DNA from: Fusarium oxysporum f. sp. lycopersici 4287 | Taxonomy: Eukaryota; Ascomycota; Sordariomycetes; Hypocreales; Nectriaceae | Direction: 5' to 3' | Assembly: GCF_000149955.1 (NCBI RefSeq) | Contig: NC_030992.1 | Span: 3,302,850-3,366,849, forward strand | Length of the DNA stretch: 64,000 bases | Shown: one piece after another, positions 1 to 11,884 of the stretch | How the letters are laid out: every line of letters starts with the position of its first letter | How positions within the stretch are numbered: the first letter of the stretch is position 1 | The notes under the pieces: generated by a model | What the model saw: the letters and a program-made list of their open reading frames with translations, nothing else | What the model was told of the DNA's origin: nothing | Databases searched by the model: none | Made by a program: the position numbers and the translations under genes

Positions 1-1471
1 ATAATTGACCCGCTTCGACATGCTCCCGCAAATCTATCTGCGAGTGTACCATGCGGATCATAGGTTCATAGGCGGCAAATAGATCCTTGATAGTCGCGGT
101 AAAGAGATCAGGAGGCTGGCGGCAGAAGGCTGTTGTGATGCTTTCACGATCGCGCACGGAGAGAAGAGCAGAATAATACTCGAGACACTGCGCGTGCTTC
201 TGATCATCAAGCTGAGTTGCTAACGTGGGATTGGACCCGTTAAATATAGCGGTGATAATTGACTGAGCATGTTCCTCGCTGGCATTACGAACCGTCTTAT
301 GCTCATCACGACTCATAGCGATATACTGACGAATAGCCTCGAGCATCTCGTCACTCGGTCGATCCTTAGCTCTCTCAACCTTGTCAGCACTCTTTCGGAA
401 CTCTCCAGCGTCCCATGACAACACTAATGAGATAATCCGCTGCAAGAGGTTCATGCCATCGTCGGCGTTGGCGGTCAAGCCGATCCAGTTGGTGACGCTC
501 GTAACGCTCAACTTTGCAAGGAGTAGGCGCATCATGGCGCTAATCATACTAGCGGCATTGCCCATTCGTAAAGTCTGCTTGACCATTTTGTACGGGATGA
601 GGTTGTGGACATTTTCGAGGAGTTTGAGGAGATATTGGCCTTCTGGGGAGAGGACAAAGATGTGGTGGATGAAGGTGGCGAGGCTTTGGTTTTGTTAGTA
701 GGAGGTGGTAGAGAATATCCTACGTGAAACTTACTGGATGATGGCATATTCAGCTGCTGCTCCAATGACTGGAGAATGACTCTCGAGATCTGAAGTTTTG
801 CTGAAATGATCAAACATCTCATCTGCCAAACCTCCATAGACCAAGCCCTCAACAACATCATCCCACGCCTTTACCAAGTCTGCTGCCTTGGTCCGATCGT
901 ACTCAACCTTCTTATCCGAAGACTTATCCGGTCGATTTGCTTTATTGACACCACCAAGAACTCCTCGACCAACCATTTCAAGAAGTCCACTCGACCCAGT
1001 CGCAAGCACTTTTCTCGTCCCCAGAGCCCCCTTATCATAGCTCTCTGAAAGTTCTGCCTCTCCGAGTCTCGTCAACAAGCCCTGTACTCTAACAGACCAA
1101 AACTCGCGTGGTAGATCTCGCACACCCGGAAGCTTCAGAATGAATCGCGTTAACATGGTCTGAAGAATAGGAGACGAAGAAGGTTTCTTATCGTCATCAT
1201 CGCTAGGAGTTTCCTTCACGTCTTTCGCTGCTCCTTGCTTTGGCGTTCCGGGTCTTGAGCTCACAGGTGTTCCAGCCCAGCTCCTCCATCCTGTGCTTGG
1301 GGGTGCGCTTTGTGTAGTTTGAGGTTCAACCGTTGCTCTTGAGAAAGGATAGCCATAGCCTGTGACTGCATCTGGATCCTTGAAGCCCTGGATTTCTGCG
1401 TATGTTTCGTGGTGCGTGAGGATATCAAATAAGGCATGCACCTGCTCAGGTGCGAGATTTGTAGACGTCAT
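1..1471 (-). CDS. PX-associated / DUF3818 protein, N-terminal part (continues past window start)
   Basis: The gene starts at the ATG at 1471 and leaves the window at base 1, so only about the first 475 residues are visible. Exon 1 covers 1471-735. A 51-nt intron (684-734; GTAAGT donor, perfect CTACTAAC branch site, AAAG acceptor) joins in frame to the exon 683-1. The N-terminus opens with a region around EQVHALFDILTHHETYAEI that resembles the fungal PX-associated (PXB) domain. A Ser/Pro/Thr-rich linker follows. After the intron comes a helical segment with HLATFIHHIFVLSPEGQYL and LLQRIISLVLSWDAGEFRK, typical of DUF3818. Proteins with this layout usually carry a phosphoinositide-binding PX domain further downstream, here outside the window. 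The yeast relative YPR097W has been linked to lipid and sterol distribution. The family call comes from remembered motifs, and the function is inferred from family only. Confidence 0.75.
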
Positions 1472-2250
1472 GATATCTCATGTCACATCGAGGGCGTACG
1501 GCGTATAGAGGAAGGGAGATGAGTCTGAATAAATAGACGTGTGAGATGTGATTTTTCAGCGGCTTTTGATGGATGTGACGAGATGCTCCAGTGGTCAGTG
1601 GATATAGTGTCCGTTGTGAGAAAGATCCACTGACTCTTAGTGGAGGATTTATTGTGAAACTTTAGATCAATGAATAAGTGAATGAGGCCTCAAAGGGCAA
1701 GAATCATGGAGTGCCATACCTTCATGGTGTGGTGACGTAGTCTTGAGGCTGTACTCGCTAAACCTTTTCTGTACAAACCCCCACTATGATCGTTGACGTT
1801 TGATTACGGCTTCAGTATTTACCTCATTCTGTACACTTTGTTCAACAGTCAGGCCTTTTATTGCATATAGGGCCAACCACGGAATTTCAGGGAGCAAACT
1901 TATTGATTTGTTCGACCCTCGAAGCCCTTCCAACGCTGCATATCGCGCCATCACATCATAATGGAACAGAAACATTAACGGTAGAGAAGTCAATTTCAAC
2001 TATCAACCAATCGTGTATACCCTCGTAACAAAGGAAACGGCCGTCACATCACTAATTAATAAACCTGTAGTTTTCCTTAACCAAGCACAATCCTCGCATC
2101 GTGCTTTATCCACCAATCGTCATTGCTTCCAGTGTGGTATCAAAAACAAAGAGAATAAAGACAACTCAAGTACATGAGCATGGGTATAACGTCAACAATC
2201 CTCCGCTATTATTTTTCCTGTGCCTACTTGGCATCTCCGTCGCATTGATT
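1472..2250. other. Intergenic region between DUF3818 gene and HAM1-like gene
   Basis: This holds the promoter and 5' leader of the DUF3818 gene (upstream of 1471) and the 3' flank of the HAM1-like gene. Only short ORFs without coding character occur. I see no RNA gene or repeat. Confidence 0.5.
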
Positions 2251-5045
2251 TTAAACGGGGTTGATCTGGCCAGTGGTGAGAGGAGCCTGGCCAGTGGGCA
2301 GGCCGGTCTGACCATTGGTGAAACCAGCAGGGTGCTTGCCATTAACAGCACCGTTGCCAATCTGGAGACCGTTGCCGCCGTTTAACGCACCATTACCAGT
2401 GTGGGTGTTACCACCAGCAGGGTAGAAGTCGTAGTCAGCGTTGGAAGTGTTCTTAGGTCCAAGATCTGACACGGGGTGAGCCTTGCGCTGGATCTTGGGA
2501 GCGGAAGGAATGTCAGTGCTCTTCTTCTGTGTCAGAATAGATGAGGATATCGTCTAGGTAGCACTTATCGCCCTTACGGGCAAGCTCCTTGTACTCGGTA
2601 GCCTTGGTGCTGATACCACCAGGGAGGTTGATGTTGGGGAAGATGCTGTCCTCCTTGGTCATAGCAATGTTGGCCTTCTTGTCAGAAGCAGCCGCCTCAG
2701 CCTTCTTCTTGCCCTTAGTAAACTGTTGCTGGGCAGCAGTGTAGTAACGGTTGTAGATGTTGGGGGCGTTCTCGGGGTGGTTCTTCGCCTCAGCAGCAGC
2801 ACGGTCAGCCTCCTGCTTAACCTGGAACAGCAGCTGATCGAACTTGTTGCACTGGTCCTTGATGGCTTTTTCAACAGCTTTCTGCAGAGGAGGGCGAATA
2901 ACCTTGAGCATGAAAGGCTTGAACAAGGAGAAGAGCAGCTTATGGTTCGACTTCTTGACCTTGATTTGGAGCTTGTTGAAGTCAACATCGACCTTCTCAA
3001 CCTTGAAGTAGTTCTGGCGATCCTTCTTGTCGGCGGTAGACACCTTCATCTTGAAGGAGAAGCCATCACCAGGGAGGATGATGTCAGCAACACCAGTGTC
3101 GGTGATAGAAGGGAAACCTTGCTTGCGCTTGATGTGGAAGCTCACATCACGAAGATCCATCTGGATGCCAGCAACCTTGACCTCGACGGTCTGATGGCTC
3201 TTGTTGGCGATCTTCTTGCGGCCCCATCGGAAGTAGTGCTCGCTGGAAACCTCGAAGATGTTGGGGGCAAAGTTGTCACTCTCAAGGACCAGGTTCTCGA
3301 TGATAGCATCGACCTGGGAGTCGGTGTACTCAATTCGAGGAATTGGGATGTAGGCAATGTTCTCAAGGGCGGCAGGGATAATGACATCCCTCAAGTCCTT
3401 AAGCAGATGAGGCTTGAAGACAGGCTTGCCATCCTGGTCGTTGCCAAGGTCCTTGAACAGCTTCTGGAGAGACTCGGCAAAAGCATGGTTCTGAGGGTCC
3501 TGGTCGAACTGGTCGGCAAGGAACTTGATCTCATCGACAACACGGTCGGTGTGACCGCGGTATTTGTTGCGGAGGAGGTATCGTCCCTGGTCGTAGAGCT
3601 GATCCCACTCACGAGTGGACTCATCCTCGAGGATGTAACCCTGCTGAAGGAGGCATCGGCGGATGTAAGAGTCCATAGCCTTGAACCAGTCCTTGAGCTC
3701 ACGGTCGTTATCAGCGTCGCGGTAAATCTGGCCGATGGCCTCCCAAAGATCCTCAGTGGAGGTGCCGTTGGCGAATCGCTCAATGATAGTGCGGAGGTCA
3801 CGCTCGGCGGCAGCAAGGCCACCACGTGCGTCCTTGGCAGTATCGGTAGAGCCTTGGCCAAGAGTGCGGCCGTGGCGGCTGTAAGTCTCAGCCAGGCGCA
3901 GAAGAGTCTGAATGGCCTGAGAGTAGTCCTCGTGCTGCTGGCACTCCAGAATCATCTTCTTGAGACGCCAGATGGTCTGGTCCTTACGCTCCTGAGGCAT
4001 CTTCTTATCGAAGTAGTTGCGGGCCTTGCGACGGTACTCCTCATTGCGCTGCAGGATGCTCTCTTTGGTCTCGGGTCGACCTTGTTGTCGAGCTTGGCTC
4101 AGCAGCCTGCTTAGCGGCACTCTTACCAGCCTGGGGGTCGGTCTGGCGAGCGGCGTCACGAGCAGCGTCGGTTGAAGCAGGCACGGAGCTGGAAGGCACA
4201 TTACCAGTCTCGGTACCGGTGGTGACCTGAGGGTAAGTGCCCTGAGGGTAAGTGCCCTGCTGAGCATTGGCCTGCTGGTTCTGCTGGAGCTGTCCGGGAG
4301 CGGCAGTGTTGATACCAGCGGAAGCGACGTCCTTGGCATCCTCCTTGGGGTTTCCACTGTAGAAGCCCTTAGCCTGCTGCTTCAGGTTGTCCTTGGAAAA
4401 GTCGGGAGCTTCATGCCAGACATTGTCCTGAGCAGGCTCGTCGATCTGTCGGAGCTGCTCCTGAGAGGGGCGGACACGGGCAGCAGCGTTGGTAGCAGCA
4501 TCGCCAGCCATGTCGCGGAAGAGGACTGTAGCATCAGAAAGAAGCTTTCGGAACTGTCCGTTGGTGATGAGAAGCTGGCCAAGGGTTCTCAAACCCTCAA
4601 GAGCTTGGTCACCATCCTGCTTGGCAGCGTCCTTGCTGATGGGGGCATTGGGTGTGTTGACACTCTTGGGGTCGAACTGAGTGGTCTGCCAGATAAAATC
4701 CTGAATCAGGTTGCCCTCGTTCTTGGAGAGAAGGAGGTACTTGGCTTGCTTAATGGCGTTGGCGGCATCCTTGACGAGCTCTTGACCCTCAGCGGAGAGC
4801 TTCTCGTGGCGACCAGAGAGGGCGCGAGAGGCGAGGAAACTGCTTAGAGCGACATCAATTTGGTCGTTCTGGAGGAGAATGCGTTAGAATGTGAGGAAGA
4901 ACAGAATCGCGCAGAGAATACTCACCGAAGGAACCTTGCCGTTCTGGAAGGCAGAAATGATTCCGTAGACTTGGAGCTTTCGGTTGACATCGGCCTCCTT
5001 CGTCTTGATGTCTGTAGGTTTGTTGACATCTGGGGCTCCGGGCAT
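2251..5045 (-). CDS. HAM1-family protein, reading frame interrupted twice in this sequence
   Basis: Start ATG at 5045. Exon 1 is 5045-4926 (40 codons), followed by a 57-nt intron 4869-4925 (GTGAGT...CCTCCAG). The N-terminal half has RHEKLSAEGQELVKDAAN and KNEGNLIQDFIWQTTQFD, then a Gln/Ala-rich linker. The C-terminal half, from about 4080 down, has KKMPQERKDQTIWRLKKMI and FEVSSEHYFRWGRKKI. These match the fungal HAM1 N- and C-terminal domain architecture, whose biochemical role is not established. The frame is broken at two places. A CC (plus GG at 4096-4097), where a single base would keep the frame open, throws the linker into a premature stop. At 2516-2563 a 48-nt reverse-transcriptase-like segment ends in TGA. 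The last about 73 codons to 2251, rich in Gly, Asn and Thr, remain open in the expected frame. It is either a pseudogene or a good gene with assembly errors. The strong overall coding pattern favours recent damage or error. Confidence 0.7.
2516..2563 (-). mobile_element. 48-nt fragment encoding Ty3/gypsy reverse-transcriptase YLDD box, inside HAM1-like gene
   Basis: Read on the minus strand this encodes CYLDDILIYSDTEEEH and then TGA. YLDD followed by ILIYS and a TEEEH tail is the catalytic box of Ty3/gypsy-type reverse transcriptases, as known from that family. It lies between the HAM1-like sequence ending ARKGDK and the continuing HAM1-like tail beginning TDIPSAPK, which is in a different phase. 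No flanking retrotransposon sequence, LTR or target-site duplication is visible, so only this fragment is claimed. It may be a real filler insertion, a chimeric join in the assembly, or coincidence. The last is unlikely given 15-16 matching residues. Confidence 0.55.
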
Positions 5046-8000
5046 GATGGGCAAAAGTGTATGGGGTATCTCGTTATTAAGTCGTTATGCCACGGAAAAG
5101 TATGACGTTAAAAATGTTAGGACGTTAACTCTTTTTTAGAGTTGGGGTGACGATGATGTAGTGAACAAGAGACGAAGCAGAAGTCGATCTTATTATGGGA
5201 GGGGAGGATGCGTTGCGTTGCGTTGCGTAGCGTAGGCGTAGGTAACAAATGAAGAGGCTGTTGTTTGGTATCCTCTGGTAAGGGATGGGTATCACAAAGC
5301 AGTTGGGTATTGTATTAGGTAGGAATTGGTATTGGACGGGATTTGAAATAGAGAAAGAGCTCCTGGTACGAGGCAGGAGAGAGACAGGATTAGATATACT
5401 TTTCTAAGGGAGACTGCCCGTGACAGGCAGGTACGAGAGTTACACGGTAATGGCTGGATCCGGGCAGTGGTTGGCGTGGTCTTGGCTGGGCTGGAGAAAG
5501 GGAGTGTGGTCAGTGACGTTGACGTTTGCTAAGGGCGACGATGTTGATCGAGGACGTCATCGGTCGATTTGCAAAGCTGCCATGTGTTGACCAGGCCCAG
5601 CGCCAACGCACGCTACTGGCCAGGCCACAGACCAATTTTACAATACAGGCACCTCGATGCGCTATCGTTTCTGAACAAGGCACTCTTTCTGGGCACTCGC
5701 ATTGGCACTGGCATCGGCATACATTCATTGAATCACTGGTTTCTGTTACCACCCTGCTTGGCTATGACACTGAAACCCGGAGCGAACCCTACGGCCAAGC
5801 AAGGTACCCTACCAGCCTGAGCAGGGGTCAAGCAGATGATCGAGCTGCAAACAAGCGGAAAAAAGGGAAGAAAAATGTACCAGGGCAGCAGCTGAAGGTA
5901 ACCAGGGTGGGCTCTAGACTCTCTGCATTGCGATGATGATGCTGTTTGATCCCCAATTAGAGGCGTTTCGAAGCGTCAGGGGAGACGGTCAAGCCTCGAT
6001 GTTTATACCCTTCGCGATGCTACCTCGACGACGATCTAGACCTCTTGACCAGCAACAAGATGACAGTCGTTGATAATCACAAGCCACGGCTTATTCTTCA
6101 CTACTGATGATATTATTTATTGCATTCACCGTCTAGATAATGGGCCCATAAAGAAGGTTGCCCCAGGCAAACCCTTCAAATGTTGCGACATGTCTCACAG
6201 ACCCCTGGCTGGTTCGCTGAATCAAAGCCTGGTAAGACAACACTACGGGCACCAGTCTAGCCAAATTGAAAGATGCATTTTTTTTTTTTTCATCTGCTTG
6301 CTCTGCCAAGAATTGGCCGGTGGTGCAGGTCCGACTCTGTACGTCTTGTCTTCCTGAATTCTTGTGTTTTGCGTGCTGTTACTGAATCGAAGAGAGTGAC
6401 ATGGCATTGGCATTGACTTTGGCATTTGACTCTGACGTTGTATCTTCAAAATTTGATATCTTCTTATTCCCGAGGTCCTCTCCGGATCGCCAGTGTGGAT
6501 TCCGTCGATGATCTGCCCTGTCCCATGATATAATTCCCACCTTGCAGAGCTGATGCTGAAGGAATTGACAAGGATGTCAATGAGCCTCCGATATCTTTTC
6601 TGCCCGTCAACTAAAAAACAAGGATGCCCATTCTTGGCTGGAATGATGAATTTTAAAAGCTGGCAGATGGAGCTGGAGGAGCTGTTATTGTTTAGCTTGC
6701 TCCCCACGTTCTCCACTGACTTTTAACATGATGGCCTCATAGGTAAACCCCAGCTCATGAGCTGCAAATCGTCATAGCTCAATTTCCAGACCCAATAACA
6801 CGTAATGGCCTAATTTGACGTTTTGTTGATTGAAGTCGACACATCGCGTGCCCTGATTTTCCCCTTCGTTTCCTAATTCTCTACGGCTGCTGTACGAGAC
6901 TGGGTAAGCTAGACTAATCTCCAGGTTAACTAACTAATCAGTCAATGGCTGCGTGGGCTGATCTTGATCGTGGCCAATGCCGCGATCGTGTCAAAGCTTT
7001 CGTTAGCTCAACGTTAAAGTGAGCGCTTCATGACGTCACATCACAGCTTGAGCTCCCAAGAAAAAAGGGAACCGACGTCAGGTCTGCTAGGGTTTCATCA
7101 CAAACCAAAATCGGCATCAGGATGCCATGAATTAGGAACATTTTGAAAAAAAGATGGTGTAGAGCTACGGCAAGGATTGCATCGAATCTGGCATCTGGAT
7201 ACGGCATATCCAACAGGTGGCCAGCTCATGTTTCCACCTCTTCAGTCACATTAACAGTGCATCAAAAGCTGTCGAGGCAATTCCCGTGTAAAACAACCAC
7301 AACCACAGCATGTGAGAGAAACTGAGACGTCGATCCGATGAGTTTCGTAGCGACTGTAACCAAGGGTGACTGACGTCTTGGCCGTGTTTCGTCAGTCAGG
7401 TTTAGCTTTGAGCCACTGAACGCATCAATGCATCCCTCCCATCACATTCTGTCCACGCAAGCAGCGTCTCCTTTCAGACTTCAATTTACTCCCGTGTTTC
7501 TTGATAAGTAAAACGACCGACACACGGAAAGAAATGACTATTTGGGTTTGAATTTTATCCTACATAATACCGATTGATCTCCTCAACCTAAATCACCACG
7601 CATCGCTTTTCCTTCTCGGGCTGTCGTGTGCTCGGCTGCTGGGCGATCGTTGCCCAGTCAAGCTCGAGCCACAACGTGCTCAGTTGCACAAGCGTAGCAT
7701 CTAGATTCCTGGAGACTCATCATCTCCGTCTTTTTGAACTGCCATCGGTAACACTGCCGATGGCTGGACGCGGCACATGGCTACAGGCTATGCAAGCTTC
7801 CATCTGCTACAGGGACAAAAAGTATCATATATAATTCAGTGTCTCATTGTGTTCCTGTCCGTAGTATCTTTTGAGGGAGGCATCCCGTTCAGATGAACCT
7901 TCGATCTCTAGGGTAATTCTCGTTGCCAAGCCGACGTGGTGTCGATTTCGCGACATGCTCTGACTAGCAAGACTTTGTTTGTGGTCACAATGGATGGGGA

Positions 8001-8665
8001 ATCCGTGATATGGATCTTTCTCTCCAGTCGAGTTTTAGTTGATGCGTTATGGTATTAACTGTACCATATAATGCGAGAATATCTGTTCGTAACTGTTGAA
8101 CATGACCCTGACACCAACACCAACGGATACTGTACCAAGAAGCACAGACAAATGAACACTGTACTAACCCAATCCAATGAAGGGATTTCCCGCGGTCAAT
8201 AACGTCACACATTATCATCATGATGTGTATAAGAATATAACTAATAGCTTAGCTCTTTGTGCTGTCGAATTTTACGCTTATCCATAAAGTCGGCGATCCT
8301 CCACCCACTTATTTTATCCACCTCGCCTAGATCTGTCTCTGGATGAAGCGAAAATAGTTGATTGGTGAATCATCATCAATTGGGCAAACTAGGCAGGCTA
8401 TTGACTGGCCAAGTGAAGATAATTCGAGGTCGTATTGTAATCTACTCACTTCTAGGAGGTAGTCATGCCATCGGAACCCCCTTCTCAAGGCCACGTGAAA
8501 GATCAAACACCTAGCTTTCCATACTGATGATGTAGGATGGAGGAAGAATGCACTCTAAGACTCTAAGCGCAGATAAAAGTAAATATTGCTGATTTCACCT
8601 CTGAACGCCATCTATGCCGATTCGTTATGCTACATGCATTCCCATAATCCCAGTGTCATTCCTTT
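5046..8665. other. 3.6-kb gene-poor intergenic region with short tandem repeat
   Basis: This is the upstream region of the HAM1-like gene and the 3' side of CSN5. At about 5209-5242 there is a short tandem array of GCGTT/GCGTA units (TGCGTTGCGTTGCGTTGCG followed by TAGCGTAGG). A pyrimidine-rich stretch lies near 7440-7630. All ORFs here are short and lack recognisable motifs. No tRNA or other RNA gene is evident by eye. Confidence 0.45.
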
Positions 8666-9740
8666 TCACGATGTTGGTTCTTCAGCCTTCGATCCAAGGT
8701 CGTTGAAAACGCTAGCCTTGACCTGATTCGCCACCAGGCCAGACCTCTCCTTAGATGCAATGAGGCTGGCTTCCCTTGCCAGCTTGTCCACGGCCTTGTC
8801 GGAGCTCTTATGACTCGTACCCATCATGCCTTGTCCAGCTCGGCTTCGTGTGATGCCTGTTGTCGCTTCCTTGATCTTAGAGCTCAAATCGAGCATCTGT
8901 TTGTTGCCATAGTCGCGGTTCGTGATCAGTGGGTTCTGGCTGAGAGTCTGTACCCAGTACTTGTGCCAGAGGAGCTCGAGGAGATGCGAGTCGAGAGAGC
9001 TCTTGAAATGGGAGACTTCGAGACTATAGTAACGGCTCGCATGAGCACCAAACTCTGCGGCCTTGGCGAGAGGCACTGCTTGGAAGCCATCAGAGGTGGC
9101 TGTGCCATTACCGGCCTGGTGGTCCTCTGGGTATGTTCTGAAAGCGCCGATGTCGACCTTGCCTGAGTTGATAGTACGATCGGGGTCGATAACTACGGCA
9201 AGGAAAGGGTCCTGCCACTTCTGCTGCATGGCCTCTGTATCGACATCGATACCGCTCAGCCAGCATCCGTAGCCTGGGTGACTGTGGTACCAGCCCACCA
9301 CGTTCTCCTGTCGACCCTGCGCTCGACATAGATCAAGATACTCGACAAGGTATTCGTTCGCTTCGCCTTGGGCGTTGACACGAGTCTCTGTTCCTTCAAC
9401 GGGCAGTCGGAATGCGTCGGTGACGATAAATGTGTCCTGGTGGGTGTAGCCTTGCATCAAGCCCATGACCTCGAGGTTGCCACCGGATCGCGCGTGCATG
9501 GTCATTTTTATGAGAGCAGTAGCGCTTATTCGCACATGCTTGAAGTAGTCTGGTGTTTGCTTCCATGCCTTTTCGTTGTTTATGGCCTTCTGAGCATCGG
9601 CGTCGAAGTTGTAGAGAGCGTCGCGTTTGGGATCGACTAGCTGGACATTGTTGTCCAACTCTGGCACATATGTTAGCTACGAAATTATCCAAAGTTCAAC
9701 AGGGAGCCATACCCCAGGCCTTCAGAGCAGATGCCTCCAT
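8666..9740 (-). CDS. rri1: COP9 signalosome complex subunit 5 (JAMM metalloprotease, deneddylase)
   Basis: Two exons, 9740-9713 and 9660-8666, with a 52-nt intron 9661-9712 (GTATGG...TGCCAG), give 340 residues. This is the usual length for fungal CSN5. CSN5 is the zinc isopeptidase of the COP9 signalosome and removes Nedd8/Rub1 from cullins, which regulates SCF ubiquitin ligases. The MPN+/JAMM motif is complete: Glu73 in LEVMGLMQG, then HSHPGYGCWLSGIDVD with the zinc ligands His135, His137 and Asp148. The start is supported by the short first exon reading MEASALKAW, joining in phase to ELDNNVQLVDPKRDALY, a hallmark N-terminus of the family. The C-terminal part has the helical region typical of CSN5. 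It is intact and looks functional. Confidence 0.95.
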
Positions 9741-11884
9741 CGTGACGACTCCGAATGTTTGATAAGGTGCGAAGGTAGAGTGTGAGACACAGCAAGTTGA
9801 CGTTGGTTCCAGGCAGACAGGATGCCCCGCCTCTTATCGATAAGAGCTACGTAAAGGTACCTACCTACCTTATGTACATCGATATGCACGGACGAGACCC
9901 GGAGTCTTGAACATTCTTCTTTCAAAAGTCTATTTAGTGAAGAGGAAATATGCATGTCTCTAATTTGTTACTCTGCTGTGCTTCATTGTAATCTTTTTTA
10001 TGTTGCTTTTAGCGTATGTGCCTCTTCTAGTCTTTTTCAGGGACGCAATAGAGAGATGCAGCCACCTCATATAAATGGTACCAATAGACCAGGCATGTGG
10101 ATTATGAAAATGAAAAAGCAAAGGGGAAAAGAAAGAAACCTTGCAGGACTTACGGGTACATAGACTGCTAGTTCACTTCCATTGAGATTCATCGTTGCCC
10201 GACTCTTTTTTCGTTGCGACCTTGGAATTCTATGAGCATACAAGCCACTTGCTCGCATGCGCAACAACAAACGAAACGCAAAAGTCAAATGCGGACCTCA
10301 GTACCCATTTAAGAGCGGGCAGCTTTGGAGACATTGGTGTCATCCTGCTGAATCTATGGGTTCATCATTGGCGCGACTATGTCCAGCGGTAACGTGTGAT
10401 AAATAACTGCCCGCTCAGATGTGAGTAGGGGAAAAGGGAACCGACAAAAATGTGAGGAGCTTTGTGATTATATGCATACATAAAAGGTATGTTGTCTACG
10501 ATGACACTACTCTACACCAGGCAGCAAAGCTCCTAAAAACCTAAAGAGTAACGAGAGCTGACCTGGGGCACGGTATATGGGCATGGGTATTCATTTGATA
10601 TGATCTGTCACAGCAGGCCTTTCTGAAGCAACTCTCATACGGGACGTGCACTTAATCAAGAAGGACGGGTCAACCTAATCCCCCTTCTCCACGGCTTTCC
10701 CCCTTTCCTCTCATCATCTTTATGTATCTCCTTTATTCTCTGGCTGTTCCATTACGAACAGGTCTCGCTGCTCTCTACTGCAAATGAGCTTGAGCACTTC
10801 CACTGTTTGGGTCGAACTTGCTATCTCGTCCACTGACTTCACGCAACATCCCCGCCCCGGGCTCTTCGCTTTCGAGCGAATTTGTGAGCTACTTCACAGT
10901 GCTGTAAACATTACACGGCACTGCGTCTCTCAGTTTAGGGTGGGTAATGATGCAGACAATGATCATACTGAGGGTTCAGAGTCCAACGATGAGATATTGC
11001 AAGCGATCGTGCCTTTCACTCAGCGCAAGCTGACCTCCCCATACCTCTCTTAGGAAACTAGACGGCATCAATATGACCATTCAAGATATTATCCAGGGAA
11101 CGTGAAAGTATGTTCTTTCTTCTGCTGTTCTAATGACTCTTAACAGCTAATAGCAAATCACGAGTCCTTGACCTCGCTCGACTAGCATGCGCGATCATTA
11201 ACTCAAAACCTCTCAGCATATTTTGACACTGGCAAGGCTTCTCTTGCACTCTTAGGTCAGTTGCTTCTTCAAACCCAGTGACTTTGTCCTGGTTGGCTAA
11301 AGGTCTTGTATACAGTTGCTCTAATGACAGGCCGCTGCCAAAAAGAGAGGAAAATGGTTGATAGTCAAGATGTCTCGCCAGTAAGAGGTCTATCAAAGAA
11401 TGCTTGAAGCCCAAGGGAAGGCGGGGAGAACATTGGCCAGACATTGAATGAAGGAAAGAGAAAGGCAACATAAGACATACTGCACCGAAGACATAGAAAG
11501 TCCTGTACCTCAGTTCCCAGTATAACAAACAGCCCACTGAGTGGACTGCCTGCTTGGGTATCTCTACCCTGCAGATTGGATAGCTTCATTGCCATGGGTT
11601 CATCACAGGCGACTACTCCTTGTTACGAATTTTGGTGAATGGAAACTGTCCGCTCTGCTTCCACTGAGTAAGAGACAAAAGGAGAAATCACCATTTGAGC
11701 GAGGGGTGGGCCTTTATAAACGCTGTTGGAATTATGCTTTCTTTCACATTATATAAAGTTTGCTGAAAATTCGAAGAAATGGAACGTAGATTGGATACAA
11801 ACTGACTTACTGATGATCTTTGATAAATGATAGTGAAGAAAAACATTATACAAGCCAGATTTCCATGATACCCAATTACAATAC
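9741..11884. other. Intergenic region; one weak ORF candidate at 10784-11053
   Basis: A pyrimidine-rich stretch at about 10680-10780 resembles a fungal promoter or 5' leader. It is followed by an 89-codon plus-strand ORF (10784-11053) with no recognisable domain, which could be a small gene or first exon but is equally likely to be chance. No repeats or RNA genes are seen in the rest. The stretch contains the 5' flank of CSN5 and the 3' flank of the HET-like gene. Confidence 0.35.

Noticed and set aside
2280..2310. CAGTGGG similar to the terminal repeat of Fusarium mimp elements
   Set aside because: It lies inside the Gly/Asn/Thr-rich tail of the HAM1-like gene and the following bases do not match the mimp repeat. 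No partner repeat was found.
2525..2564. Intron that would remove the RT-like segment
   Set aside because: The only GT...CAG pair gives 38 nt, below the size of all other introns here, and does not restore the frame.
2726..4114. 462-codon plus-strand ORF
   Set aside because: It is antisense to the HAM1-like gene, which has clear domain motifs. Its Leu/Val/Asp composition is the usual shadow of a biased coding strand.
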